From Mesostigma viride (Eukaryota > Streptophyta > Mesostigmatophyceae > Mesostigmatales > Mesostigmataceae): a DNA stretch of 64,000 nucleotides. The stretch is taken from contig RPFO01000078.1 in the NCBI GenBank assembly GCA_009746045.1, forward strand, positions 328,882-392,881, in the 5' to 3' direction. Made by a program: the position numbers and the translations under genes. Shown piece after piece: positions 33,255 to 44,415 of the stretch (positions are counted from its first letter, which is position 1; each line of letters starts with the position of its first letter). Below the pieces are notes generated by a model, which made no database searches, was not told the origin of the DNA, and saw nothing but the letters and a program-made list of their open reading frames with translations.

Positions 33255-33799
33255 CAGTGCTTCTACTAATGGGACGAATTTGTCAGCTGGTTGACGAATT
33301 TCGAAATTAGTCGCAAAAAAGTCAACCACTTTTGGGCAATTCGTCAACCAATTCGGCAGTTCCTCAACCAAATGACGAATATCTTCCGCAATTCCTCAAC
33401 CGGTTTGCACTGTCAACGCAATGTTTAGGGTATTCGTCAACCACGCAAGTCAGGTTTTCCCATAGAGAGGCCAGACCTCAGGTCCAGCGGCGCGGCGTCA
33501 GGCCGTCAGCCCGTACCAGCTGAAGCCTAGGTACGCTGCCCAAAGCTCAGGACCCAAAACTGAAGTACTAGTAGTACTGACGAGGTACTCAGAACTAAAA
33601 ACCTGGACAAAAACATTGTCGAGTGCAGCGGCCAGTTTGTGAGACGAGGAAGGCAGGACCTCCGACCTCTGGCGACTGATCAATGTAATAAAATATTGAG
33701 GGATAAATTCATAAGGATATTGCATGTGAAATTGTTTCTATGATGGCGGCCTGCGATGTTTAGGTAGTGCGAAGCTAGAGAATGTAAAAGAAAAACAGT

Positions 33800-34240
33800 T
33801 TGGCAGGTTTCAAGACCAGTACCTTAGATGCTCTGTTTAAAAAGCAAGCTGGAGAAACTGTTCCGGAAGCAACGGAAAATATTGTCGACCTAGGTCGCAG
33901 TTTATTTATGCGAAGGAGGGCAGGCAGGGCCGCGACAAACACAAGAGAGTCGCGCTTGACGAAGAGGATAGGTCTAATGAGCAGGAAGAGGAAGATAGCG
34001 GCCAGTCAGCATCATCTGACGAAAGTGATTTATCTGACAGCGCCTCAATTTCTGGCGAGGAGGAATCTAGTGAACCGGAATCTGGCGAGGAGGGGGGCAA
34101 GGCAGCAAGGAGCAAGGAGCAAGGCCGATGATGGCGGCAGCTCTGAGCCAAGGAAGAAGCAGGGCCAGAGAAAGCCAGCTCCCAAGACGAAAAGGCAGAG
34201 ACAGGAATACAACAAGCAGTATAGCAAGGAGCTCGGATAG
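33800..34240 (+). CDS. N-terminal fragment of a hAT-related protein
   Basis: The 146-residue ORF starts MAGFKTSTLDALFKKQAGE, shared with 27487-27924, and ends in a basic tail (KKQGQRKPAPKTKRQRQ) that would serve as a nuclear signal. In its middle the neighbouring frame reads as a strongly acidic Ser/Glu/Asp stretch (34 codons or more from about 33960), which suggests that the ancestral protein had an acidic region there and that this copy has shifted frame. No zinc finger or catalytic motif is visible. Likely a transposase N-terminal remnant, not a host gene. Confidence 0.45.
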   Translation: MAGFKTSTLDALFKKQAGETVPEATENIVDLGRSLFMRRRAGRAATNTRESRLTKRIGLMSRKRKIAASQHHLTKVIYLTAPQFLARRNLVNRNLARRGARQQGARSKADDGGSSEPRKKQGQRKPAPKTKRQRQEYNKQYSKELG

Positions 34241-34461
34241 AACTGTGCAAGTACATAGTGCCTGATGATTGCAGCGAGGAGGATGTTATGGTTGTAAGGA
34301 GGATGTAATGGCCTCGTGCTATGCACCACACAGGCCTAGCTGTGAACGATACTAGCTGTTGTTTTATGCTGTCGTCAACAACCATCTTGTGATATTGTGT
34401 TTTATCCACATGCATTACATGCGTATGTGAGCGACCTGAAGCAGATGATTCGCTTTATTAT

Positions 34462-34972
34462 TAATCGTTCTCTGAAAGTAGTTTAATTAACGTATGCGGG
34501 AAAGATAGGGCCACTATGCCTTGGCCTGCGATGTGGAAGGCTGTCTGCGACATGGGTTGACAAATCCGTTTTCTACAAAAGGTTCTAAGCTCGCCTAACT
34601 ATTTTTATAGGACCCAGTTGTCTGTAAGGGTCGGCGGCTATTGTTGAGTGGTCCGAAAAATTAAGGGTACGACTTTCGAGTAAGTCGTAATTAATTACTT
34701 CATACATAGTGGACTCCGACGGACCCATAGGGTCAATGGGCGAGATTTGTGGCTGTTCGTGGAAGGACCTTATGTATGATTGCCGGTACGGTCGGCGTAC
34801 ACTGTTCTGGGGGTATATCACCATGCTACTTTAGTGGCGTTTTCAGCACCATTCAGGCTTCCGTGTGCGGACTGAGAAACCTTATGGCCACTGTAACTGC
34901 TGCATTTGTGGCAGGGCTCCACTTATTGTATCAATCAAATGCTGGTCTTCTTGGGAGCTGAGTGGTCTTAAG
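34462..34972 (+). mobile_element. Solo family G unit with internal deletion
   Basis: Begins AATCGTTCTCTGAAAGTAGTTTAATTAACG and ends GGTCTTCTTGGGAGCTGAG, the A start and B end of family G read on the plus strand. It is about 240 bp shorter than the solo unit at 52066-52820, lacking the region around the C-rich joint. It interrupts the hAT element around it. Confidence 0.7.
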
Positions 34973-35157
34973 AAATAAAGCTTCCCCCCCCGCCTCACTC
35001 CCCCCCCTTCCTCCACCAACTTAGGTTTGACGAATTGCTAAGGCAAGTAGTCAACCAGTTTGACGAATTGCCGACGCAAATAGTCAACCATTTGACAAAG
35101 GCCAAGGCAAATACTCAACCATTTGACGAATGACAAAAACCCTTCATAGAAGCACTG

Positions 35158-35165
35158 GCATGGGG
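35158..35165. repeat. 8-bp target site duplication, right
   Basis: GCATGGGG, identical to 33247-33254. Confidence 0.9.
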
Positions 35166-35895
35166 TAAACTTACACATTGTTTATGTAGTTTGTTGGTGG
35201 TTGCTCCAAGAATGATTGCTTTGTGTAGGGTATCCGTACAGCGTTAGCTACGTGCATGGACAAGGTGGCACTGAATACATAAGGGATGCCATATAAGGCT
35301 GCCATATAAGGGCAGTGTGATGATGCAGATATGTTTTCCCATCATTGTGGAAGGGAAATGCGTTGTATGGCATGGTTGGTGGCTATATTAGCAGGTACAT
35401 AGTATGCCCACCCCTACCCCCTTGGGTGCTTTTTACCAATGGTACACCTATAGGCTGCACTGGGTGTAAATACTGGTGTACCCACCCAAATGATGATCCC
35501 ACTTGGGCTCAAACTATTCAGCAACTAATTGTGTATCATCCCTGAAGTAATAGGCGTCGAGGTCTTATCACATAATTCAAAATGCACAATCTACCAATAA
35601 TGAAAACGCGCGTCTTGACGCCCCTGACTTTGACGGTAGTTATATATGGCCTACCATGCATATATGTGAGGTTGTGATAGCTCACTTCTGAGCCCTTACA
35701 CCGTCCTCATGCCGATTTTGGACCACGAGTTCAACTCATAGGCGAAAATCGGCATAAGTTTGTGGCAGCTGTGCAGATTGCGCGGGAGGTTTTTCACAGG
35801 AACTGTCTAGGGCAGCGTCGAGATTAAAATCCGTACAGTACTGTGCACAGCGCTCTTGTCTGACCGTACCTGACCAGGGTGAACACCTGGTCAAA

Positions 35896-35903
35896 GTCAA
35901 GGG
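35896..35903. repeat. 8-bp target site duplication, left
   Basis: GTCAAGGG before CAGTGTTTCTGCTA; identical at 37754-37761 after TAGCAGAAACACTG. Confidence 0.9.
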
Positions 35904-37753
35904 CAGTGTTTCTGCTAAGAAGTGGGGGGGTTCCGGTAGGGGCGGAGCCCCCCCCGGATGTTGGCGTTTTTTTTTTTTAAATAAAAACCCAATAGGATTT
36001 CTTATTCAGTTATATAATTTATCCTAAACTGTGAAGCCTTGCCCTAGTGGGCTCCTTGTGCCCTGATTCACATAGCCTTGGAATACGCAGGGCTCCCTAA
36101 TAAAACATGCGAAAATGATAACTTAGCATGCATACAAGCATGCCTAGTCACAATAGGAGGTTAAAAAACATAGTACGCAGCACTCGTAGGCTGTGTAGCT
36201 CACATTAGCACACCCAGACATTATTGGCGTGACCTCACACGAAGCCGCCTTTGGGTTTGCATGCACCCTACACCCATAGGCCGTTGGAAGTTGGTAAAGC
36301 TAGTATACCTATGGAGACCCGGGTTCCTCTTTAAAACTGAGGACCAGGTGCTTCGTCACCGCTAGCTAGTGCCATCTTGGCTTTCGTCGGGCATGGATTT
36401 CAGGCTGGGCGTGCGCTGAGCCGCCTGCATCGCCCTCCTCTACGGCACCCTCATCACCATTCCTCCTTATCAGTGTCGTCCCCTTCTAACTCGTTGCCTG
36501 CCTGCGCCTGGTATGTAATGACCGTGCCCAAAGCCCGCGGACCGCTCGTACTGCCGGCCAAGGTTAAAACGCCACCACCTCGTGTGAACTGGTTCTTGAA
36601 TTTGTAGCCCAGGGAAATCGGGGGCTCTGTTTTCTTCGTAATGATTCGCTTCTCTAGCGCACTATCGAAAAATGTAGGATTAGAAAACACGCAAAACAAA
36701 GTCAGCTGGCTCGACTGCCGTGAACTTCATGCATCGTTTTGCGGCTCAGCACCTTCGTGTTGCGTACCTACTGCAGGTCTGCAGCGCATTTGTTACCCGC
36801 TCAAGTCTACGCATTTGACAGACTAGCCTTGCCGGCTGCCCAGTGCTGACCCATTCGTTGTACAGGGTCAGAGCTGCAACGCGCCACGCCTTTTGCTACT
36901 AGGGTACGGAACATCGATTTATTGACAAGTTGAAGTTGAAACTTTAGCCCCTCTACAGTTGCAGTTAGCACGTCCAACAACAGTCTAGTACACCAAATCT
37001 CTGCTGACCATTGCGTTGTGGTGGCAACAACAACCACAATTAACGACAACAACAACAAGACTTGTGCTGGTCAAGCTCACACCGGTATTCAAGTGGGCAA
37101 CAACAACGACAACCGAGTCGCGAGCGAGCTAGGATTGTGCAAAATCGCCTAGCCTTGACGAGCCGTTGCCCATGATTTTTTTTTAAATACTGCATCTGAG
37201 GGTCACGCACTACTATTAGGGTTAACCTCATCAGTAAGGTATGTTGTAGCTACGATAGGACCGTCGCGAGATTCCATGCCCTGGCGCAGTGGTTCTCGTC
37301 AGGCATTCAGCAGGGCACTGCTGTGTCGGCATTTAAATTCGGTGGAGGTGTTAGCATGGCAGCAATCTGCAAACTATTTGTAAGTTCCGGGAATAGTAAC
37401 ATATACGGATCGAAATTGATATTTTGTATGCGTCAGTATATAAGTACCGGGTCTGTCTGACGGGGAAACCAGGGAACCCCGGCCGGCATTTAAACTAGCT
37501 TCCTGGTCGACCAGGTCAGCCCGGGCATGGCTTACCGGTCGAACGGGGGGGGGGTTCCTGCCCTGAACACAGCATACCGGTTGGCCGGGGGGGGGTTCCT
37601 GCTTGACATATAGCATACCGGTCGGCCGGGGGGGGTTTCCTGCTTGGCATATAGCACACCGGTCGGCCGGGGGGGGGCTTACCGGTCAGCCAGGGGGGCA
37701 CCGGTAATTACCGGAGAATTACCGGAACCGGTGCCTTTATAGCAGAAACACTG
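35904..37753. mobile_element. hAT-type element with 14-bp perfect ends
   Basis: Seen: terminal inverted repeats CAGTGTTTCTGCTA / TAGCAGAAACACTG and exact 8-bp duplication GTCAAGGG. The 1850-bp body has no recognisable transposase; a minus-strand ORF at 36454-36699 (81 residues) has no known motif. A G-rich minisatellite occupies 37490-37700 and related sequence occurs in inverse at 7994-8330, suggesting that a second, damaged copy lies there. Non-autonomous. Confidence 0.88.
37530..37735 (+). repeat. G-rich minisatellite near the hAT right end
   Basis: Four or five imperfect units of about 50-60 bp containing TACCGGTCGGCCGGGGGGG and TTCCTGCTTGGCATATAGC, then ACCGGTAATTACCGG inverted words close to the terminus. 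Confidence 0.75.
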
Positions 37754-37761
37754 GTCAAGGG
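37754..37761. repeat. 8-bp target site duplication, right
   Basis: GTCAAGGG, identical to 35896-35903. Confidence 0.9.
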
Positions 37762-38301
37762 GGTACCTAGGGGTGCACAGCTGTCAGTATTAAAAAAAAC
37801 AGGTTATCTTTAGCACTACCTGACAGGTCCTTGGGGCAGTTACGAATGCTAGTGCATGCTGGGATGTCATCCTAGCTAGCAAAGATGCCTACAAAACCAA
37901 TCCCAGGGTTGACCAGCTGATTGAAAAAAGGGGTCCATCATGCATTTAAAGGGGGTCACATCACACACTCGCCATACCTCCCCTGAAGGGGGTGCTATTT
38001 ATAGAGCAGAGGGACCTTGTACTGGGACCACCCACTATACCCCCAGGTAGCCCTACAGTACCTATGTGCATGCTTGGTGGCCTAGTGTGGCCTAAAAATA
38101 ATTATTACTGTAGGCTGAATGGGGCTCTTGTAGCGTATGCTGCAACTCATGGGTGGTTTTAGGCACGAGTCTGGGACGGTGGAAGGGTTAGGGCAACTCA
38201 TGGACGTGCTTGATGAATTTATTTACCTTTTTGGTTTACAAAATAGGGGAGTTACAGCCCATGCATCGGCTCGGCTGTAATTGCGCCCATTGAGGGGTTA
38301 A

Positions 38302-40316
38302 GAGTGGTGTAGGGGACGTAGGAGGCCTCTTTTCAGCTTGGCAACTTGCAGCCAGCATTTGCTAGGAAGGTCGGGTGGCTGCCATGTCGGCTGTGCCAAA
38401 TATTAGTCGATGCTATCGGCCATGTGCATGCGAAGTGGCCTGCAATAAAATTAATTTGTATGCCGCTGGTTAGGATCCAGCCAGCGGCATGGTCACTGCC
38501 TTGAGGCGATGGCTGTGGCCCCCATGGTTGAATCCACGGATGCTCTTATGTACCCTGACTGCCCAAGGAGGTGCGAGTCACTTCTATTCAGGAAGCCGTG
38601 AATAGCCCACAGTTCGCGAAGAACCAGAAGAGGGTGGTTCGGACATCGTTGAACACATATGGGGGGGGGGGGGATTTAGAAGCCACAGGAGGGGGATGGG
38701 CCATCAGGCAGTGATGCTAGGGGCACGGCGTGTCGCGGGACTGAAACCCAACTGATGATGGCACCCCGTGGTCGCCAATAGCTTCCGACACACTCCTCCA
38801 ATTCAATACGACTTCCTGGCCTGCCGCCAGGCAATGGAGATGCCGGATTGACGAGTTTTGTACACAAAACCCTGAGGCTGCACAGTTCCAGAAAATGCCC
38901 CCCTCGCGGGGGGCGCGTGCAAACGGCTCCGCGGTGAGGCAGCGGGCTACGCTATGCCTTTGCCGTTTGCCCTGCCCCCACGAAGGACTTGACTGGGTGA
39001 GCAAATGTTTTGGGAGGTACATAATAACGCACATATGCAACATATTCACCAGATTTTGGATCCGCTTTTAAGACCCCGAAGGATTAGCATCTCCAGCTGT
39101 ATTTACAAGCCCTGGTCAGGTCATGGCTAGGTCTTTTCCTAGCCTATAGCCGATAGAGAAAAGGGCCCATCATCACGATGGATTTTCGGGAAATCCCAGC
39201 CGTGTAGGCTGGGGCTGGTGATGGGTCCTGGGCTTGTGAGAGACACCTCCCAGTTTCCCGAGGTGCCCCCCTAACATGGGGGGACGAGATGGGTTTGCCC
39301 TGCGTCCGCCGGGAAACCGTATGTAGCGGCCACACGAGGGCGAAGGTGGAGCCGCGGCAGCATGCAGCTCTAGGGGGGTCAGGGGAGAGGACTGAATCGG
39401 AGTGCGTCCCTGCTAGCAAGGTTTGAGACGTCCTTGAGGGCCAGGTGGGAAATGTGGGACAACTCATGTGTTTGGCGATATGTTCTGGGCCCCAGCATGG
39501 TGTTACAACTAGCCTGGTCATTATTTGTTAAGTGACAGTGACTTTAAATGGTGTGGTATAGGCTCTACTTTAAAGCCTAGCACACAGAATTGTAAAACAA
39601 GTGGGAAATATTTAACTCCAATGGACCAAAAGCTAAGAATGTATTTGTCGAGTTTTGCTCATTTTATGTGTGGTATGCGGACAGGCTCAAAGGGGACTGA
39701 CGTGCCATAGGTAGCGTATTACTGGTGCCTGTCACGGAAAAAATTGCACCTGCCGGCCGCCTGCACTCTTTGGTGCTGGTGGTGTGGATTGCGGAATCGT
39801 GGCGCAGGCCTTAGTAGCTTCTACTGTATGTCACTAGACCATGTACGGGCGCGGCGTTAGTGTATGGGCAGTCAGGACTTGGAGTGGTGTAGGGGACGTA
39901 TGTAAGGGGGCCTCTTTTCAGCACCCACCCACCCACCCACCCACCCATCCGCCCGCCCGCCCGCCCGCCCGCCCGCCCGCCCGCCCGCCGCCCGCCCGCC
40001 CGCCCGCCCGCCCGCCCCGCCCGCCCGCCGCCCGCCCGCCCGCCCGCCCGCCCCGCCCGCCCGCCCGCCCGCCCGCCCGCCCGCCCACCCACCCACCCAC
40101 CCACCCACCCACCCACGCTGCTAAGAGACAACTCATATGTTTGGAGATGGGCCCCATCATGGTGTTACTAAAACCAGCCTGCTACATAATCATTTGTACA
40201 GTTATTTTGAATGGTGTGGTACAGGTGTATAGGCTCTACTTGCCTAGCACACATAATTGTAAAACAAGTGTTTCTCTTGGTGGGAAGGGGCTGCCATGGA
40301 CCAAAAGCTAGAAATG
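38302..40316 (+). mobile_element. Diverged non-autonomous split-repeat element with expanded joint
   Basis: Seen: end of A1 (38302-38335, the rest cut off by the piggyBac insertion), internal region, B1 (about 39462-39641), A2 (about 39643-39922), CCCA/CCCG array (39923-40118), B2 (about 40119-40316). Same order as 1932-4056 but clearly diverged, so older. The ~80-bp conserved core is at 39263-39342. GC-rich inverted repeats at 38897-38990 resemble those of the minus-strand element near 9530. No coding part. Confidence 0.75.
39923..40118 (+). repeat. CCCA-CCCG-CCCA array at an A2/B2 joint
   Basis: CCCA units at both edges and CCCG in the middle with a few CCG shortfalls. Enclosed by CTCTTTTCAGC and GCTGCTAAGAG. 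The Pro/Ala/Arg-rich and Gly-rich frames are products of the repeat. Confidence 0.95.
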
Positions 40317-40413
40317 AATGCTGAATATGTTTGCAAAGTACAAACTGGGGTAGCCACGCACCTCATACGCCTTCATCTTCCCTCAAGCATGGCCAGCCTT
40401 GTAAATATTTTCT

Positions 40414-40895
40414 GTGCTATCTGCTCATTTTATGGTTATGTTGCAGCAGGCTCAAAGGGGGCCGATCTGCCGCCTGTAGTATAGCTCTACCATACGTCAC
40501 CTACTGTACACCATGTGAGGTGTTTTTTGTGCTACATAGGACTAGAGTAGAAGGGGACTGGCGTGCGCCGGAACTATAGTGCCTACTGGCACACGTGCCC
40601 CCCTTTTGTGGTACTGGTGCACATGTGTACTTAGAGTGGTGTGGTGCACGTCTGGAGGCCTTTTTGCAGCTCCCACCCACCCACCCTCGCTGCTGTTGGG
40701 GGACACGATTGGAAAGGGTAAAGTGCTGGGCCCCATTATGGTGATTTCAACAGTGGCCTAACTTGACAATGACTTGTACCATGATTTTGATGGTGTGGTT
40801 AGGCTAGATCCTTGTAAAGGCTGCACACACTTCTTGTAATAAAACTGTTTCTCATGGTAGGAAGGCACTCCACTGGACCTTAGCTTCAGCACCTA
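40414..40895 (+). mobile_element. Solo split-repeat unit, second subfamily
   Basis: Starts TGCTATCTGCTCATTTTATGG, joint GCAGCTCCCACCCACCCACCCTCGCTGC (40667-40694 region), ends GGACCTTAGCTTCAGCACCTAT. It matches the A2-B2 part of the minus-strand element at 8349-8853, in plus orientation and with an unexpanded tract. Confidence 0.75.
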
Positions 40896-43428
40896 TGTGC
40901 ATAGCAATAACGATGGTAGCACTAACATGCCTGACCAGCATTTTCTATGTTTCTCCCAGATTAGAGTGGAAGGTTTATGCCAACAAAGGTGATCAACAGA
41001 ACAACACTTTCTAAACTACCCTACGCGACACAGGCAACAAACAGGGATTATGTCGAAATATTTACGGCAGAGGCCACTGAGGTAATCGGCCAAGTCGGAA
41101 TTTGCCGAGGGCGGAATGCGAATGCCCGAATTCCCCAAGCAGTTCAGTTTTAGTTACGTAATGTGATACGCATTACTTTTGCATACTGGCATTACTTTTG
41201 CAATGATACTTGCAAGTATGCAAAAGTGATGTGTATCGCATTACTTAGCTGGATTGCCGAGGGCAAGGAACCAAGTAGGATCATGGTTTACATAGCAAGT
41301 GCATGCAGTCAACCATGTCAACCATGTTGGCTCAGCACAAAGTAGTCTTGTAACATCATCATAACAAGGGAAAGCTCAAATAAACCAATGGTGGCAGCTA
41401 TCTAGATCCAGTCACATTACATATCTCCGACATGATGCTCACTATAACACTTCTTCCCCTGCACACTAAATTGTAGAAACCATTGGCGACCGTTCAGCTT
41501 CTGAGAGCTGTGATGCCGCTGCGAAGAAAGAGTGCGTCACTCTCACACAATTCAAGAAGAGTCCATACGCACAACATCCTTGCCAGAACACGTTTTATGA
41601 AATCCCTTCACGAGAAGCTGTAGGCTGCAACTGAAGCGCCCCTGGCCACGACATCAACGAAAACAATCTACAGCTGCCAGGTATTCAACAACACGACGGC
41701 AAGCAACGGCTAGCTAGGTGGCGGGAACTGCAAAAAAAGAATGCAAAACACTTCGAACGATGAGCTCACAGAAGAAATCACTAATAAAGGATAACGTTCG
41801 CCATATATCTATGCCTTGCGCTCATAAATCCATCGCCCGACGCGAAACAAAAGACGTTCTTCCATGGAAAGGTAAGACACGCACTTCGCAGGCCTGAATC
41901 GATACTTACTGAGAATGTCCCAAAATTTTGGCGAAAAGCACCCGTTCAGTTTAGAACTCGATGCTCTAATGTACCCCCCCCAAAAAAAAAAACGCGTGGG
42001 AATAAACTGACTGACTGACTGACTACCATGGTACTGTGGCCTAACAGACATGGCCACCTTCACGGTCAGGAAAAAAAAAAAAACTGCAAATGAACTGCCG
42101 CTATCATGAAATCAATTTCATTCCGCGCGCGCAAAAAAAAAAATTAACCCCCGTGCCACTGGCATAAAAAGACAACAGCGATATTGTAAACGAGGTACTT
42201 TCCGCCACAAGCCGACAACATTAACAACCTCATCTTCTTTACCATTGGAGTCTATTTTATACATTTCCGTCGCCCTATAATGGTAGTTTCACCTCGACGC
42301 ACTCGCCATGGCCACTTCCGCAAGGGGTGCGCGGAGACGCGCACCCACTTTTCACGGTACGGACAGTACCTCGGATGGTGTCGCGAACTATTTGGCGCAA
42401 AAAAAATTCGTGCATACCCCCTCCCCATTGGGACAAAAATTCGTGAATGTCCCGTTCACCTATGTAAGGGCATTGGAACCATCTATACGTGCATGTTGTT
42501 GAGATTATGAGGAATTGGGACATAGATTTTGTTCCAATTACGGGGCATACAATTATACTATATATTAACAAATAGTAGTATAATTACTTGTATTAACAAA
42601 TATAATTACTTGCATCAGAGTGCAGGCATCCAAACATAAGCAAAGCTAACGCGAACTTGATATATACCACTACAAAAGAACTACAAGACAGGACACCCAC
42701 ACCAACTCATGAAAACAACCTAATAACCATGCAGTGCGCCGCAAAATCAGCACAATAAATGATACTACATATTGTGCAAACATACTTACATATTGTACAG
42801 GTCGCCAAGGTTGGCCAAGGATTCTGGAAGAAAGCCTGACAGTGGAGTCTGCGTAATGACTCTGCCCATCCACGCAGTCCAGCGCATCCATGCCATGGCA
42901 AATGAAGAATAATTGCCGCAACACCGTACAGACAGCATAGAAATCAGTTGTCTACTCCCCCCCAAAACAAGAAAACTGGTGGCTTGCTGCCATTATTTAA
43001 GTAAAAAACTGACGCTCAGTTCTAGAAGGCTGAACAAAGCCAGCAGGTTTGTGTGCACTTTGCCATAATCCTTCCACAAAAACATTACCACAGATGTGAC
43101 ATCATGGTTTCATTAACGGATGCGTGCCAGTCTGAGAGTGAACATAGACATGATCACTTTTAATGGGATGCAGCACGTTGCGTACTACTACGCGTTACAG
43201 GGTCTCGAGGCTGCCCATGGCATAAATAATCATTCATTCATGCAAGCATGACCACTACATTGCTGATGGGACGATTGACAATCCATGCACGCATGCCCAA
43301 TGATCCATGTACAGGAGGGAGCAGACTCCGCTAGGACAATTCGATCTGAGTCACCATGAGTAGGATTGGCTGGATTGCTACGGTCACTCATCCGTAATTT
43401 TCAACACACAGCACAAAATGTAAACACG
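40896..43428. other. No gene recognised
   Basis: TACTTTTGCATACTGGCATTAC / GTAATGCGATACACATCACTTTTGCATAC-type inverted words at 41165-41245; A runs at 41985, 42071 and 42130; a CTGACTGACTGACTGAC run at 42008. ORFs of 60-98 codons show no motif. Confidence 0.4.
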
Positions 43429-43722
43429 GTCACCCCCCCCACCCGCCCGCCCGCCCGCCCGCCCGCCCGCCCGCCCGCCCGCCCGCCCGCCCGCCCGCCC
43501 CCGCCCGCCCGCCCGCCCGCCCGCCCGCCCGCCCGCCCGCCCGCCCGCCCGCCCGCCCGCCCGCCCCGCCCGCCCGCCCGCCCGCCCGCCCGCCCGCCCG
43601 CCCGCCCGCCGCCCGCCCGCCCGCCCGCCCGCCCGCCCGCCCGCCCGCCCGCCCGCCCGCCCGCCCGCCCGCCCGCCCGCCCGCCCGCCCACCCACCCAC
43701 CCACCCACCCACCCACCCACAA
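43429..43722 (+). repeat. CCCG array with CCCA edges
   Basis: About 250 bp of CCCG units with three interruptions, short CCCA start and a longer CCCA end. I cannot recognise A or B blocks beside it, unlike the arrays at 32225 and 39923. Confidence 0.95.
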
Positions 43723-44149
43723 CACTTCCATGCGCACAACTAATACCTAGATATACTACTCGTAGTAGTCGCAGCACTTGTATATTGCGTTTAATGACAC
43801 AACGCAATATGTCATAGTAACCTGCGCTATGTTGCACAAGTAAAAATGAGTAAAGCACGTATCGACCATATAAAGTGAGATATGGTGCACACTAAAGCCA
43901 CGCGTTATATTTTACTCATATATAGCGAAGTAACCAGTCTTACAAATATTTACCTTCCGTAATTCACGTTCTCGTTGCATAACCATTATTGTTCACGCCA
44001 CACAGATAACTGTTGTTGCTAACTGCAATAATTAACTTGACCCTTGCCTCTGAGCAAGCACATGTGACGTGCTATGCCCTGCACGTTATGTGCTTTCTAA
44101 TTCATTGGTGTGCTTGCATTCTTATCACTGGATTCGTAACTATTGCTAT

Positions 44150-44415
44150 GGCTATTGCCATTGCCATTGCCATTGCCATTGCCATTGCCATTGCCATTGC
44201 CATTGCCATTGCCATTGCCATTGCCATTGCCATTGCCATTGCCATTGCCATTGCCATTGCCATTGCCATTGCCATTGCCATTGCCATTGCCATTGCCATT
44301 GCCATTGCCATTGCCATTGCCATTGCCATTGCCATTGCCATTGCCATTGCCATTGCCATTGCCATTGCCATTGCCATTGCCATTGCCATTGCCATTGCCA
44401 TTGCCATTGCCATAA
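44150..44415 (+). repeat. GCCATT hexanucleotide array
   Basis: About 43 perfect tandem units, with diverged units at the right edge to about 44470. All six frames are open as dipeptide repeats (such as Ala-Ile or His-Cys); none is a credible gene. Confidence 0.95.

Larger units (their letters stand above)
33255..35157 (+). mobile_element. hAT-type element with perfect ends and a nested solo repeat
   Basis: Seen: perfect 11-bp terminal inverted repeats CAGTGCTTCTA / TAGAAGCACTG, flanked by the exact 8-bp duplication GCATGGGG. Ends beginning CAGTG and 8-bp duplications define hAT. Both ends carry clusters of GACGAATT / AATTCGTC words (33277-33440 and 35028-35130), the usual kind of subterminal transposase-binding sites. 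A family G solo unit (34462-34972) is nested inside. One short ORF (33800-34240) remains; there is no full transposase, so the copy is non-autonomous. A truncated relative lies at 22992-27680. Confidence 0.9.
35693..38187 (+). mobile_element. Family F inverted-repeat element (copy 2), interrupted by hAT
   Basis: Ends CCCTTACACCGTCC and GGACGGTGGAAGGG are inverted repeats. Without the hAT insert it is about 645 bp and matches copy 1 on the opposite strand, including GCTATTTATAGAGCAGAGGG at 37995-38014. The right flank TTAG and left flank TGAG are a possible degraded 4-bp duplication. Confidence 0.65.
35170..38297. mobile_element. piggyBac-type right part, interrupted by family F and hAT
   Basis: From about 35185 (AGTTTGTTGGTGGTTGC) the sequence follows the right half of the 13414-15089 element to 35690, resumes at 38188 (AGGGCAACTCATGGACGTGC) and ends TGAGGGG next to TTAA (38298-38301). 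The left half is missing. The TTAA falls inside the A block of the split-repeat element that follows. Confidence 0.7.

Noticed and set aside
43366-43858. Ala/Arg/Pro-rich ORFs on both strands
   Set aside because: Products of the CCCG array, same reason; the same holds for 32168-32470 and 39811-40311.
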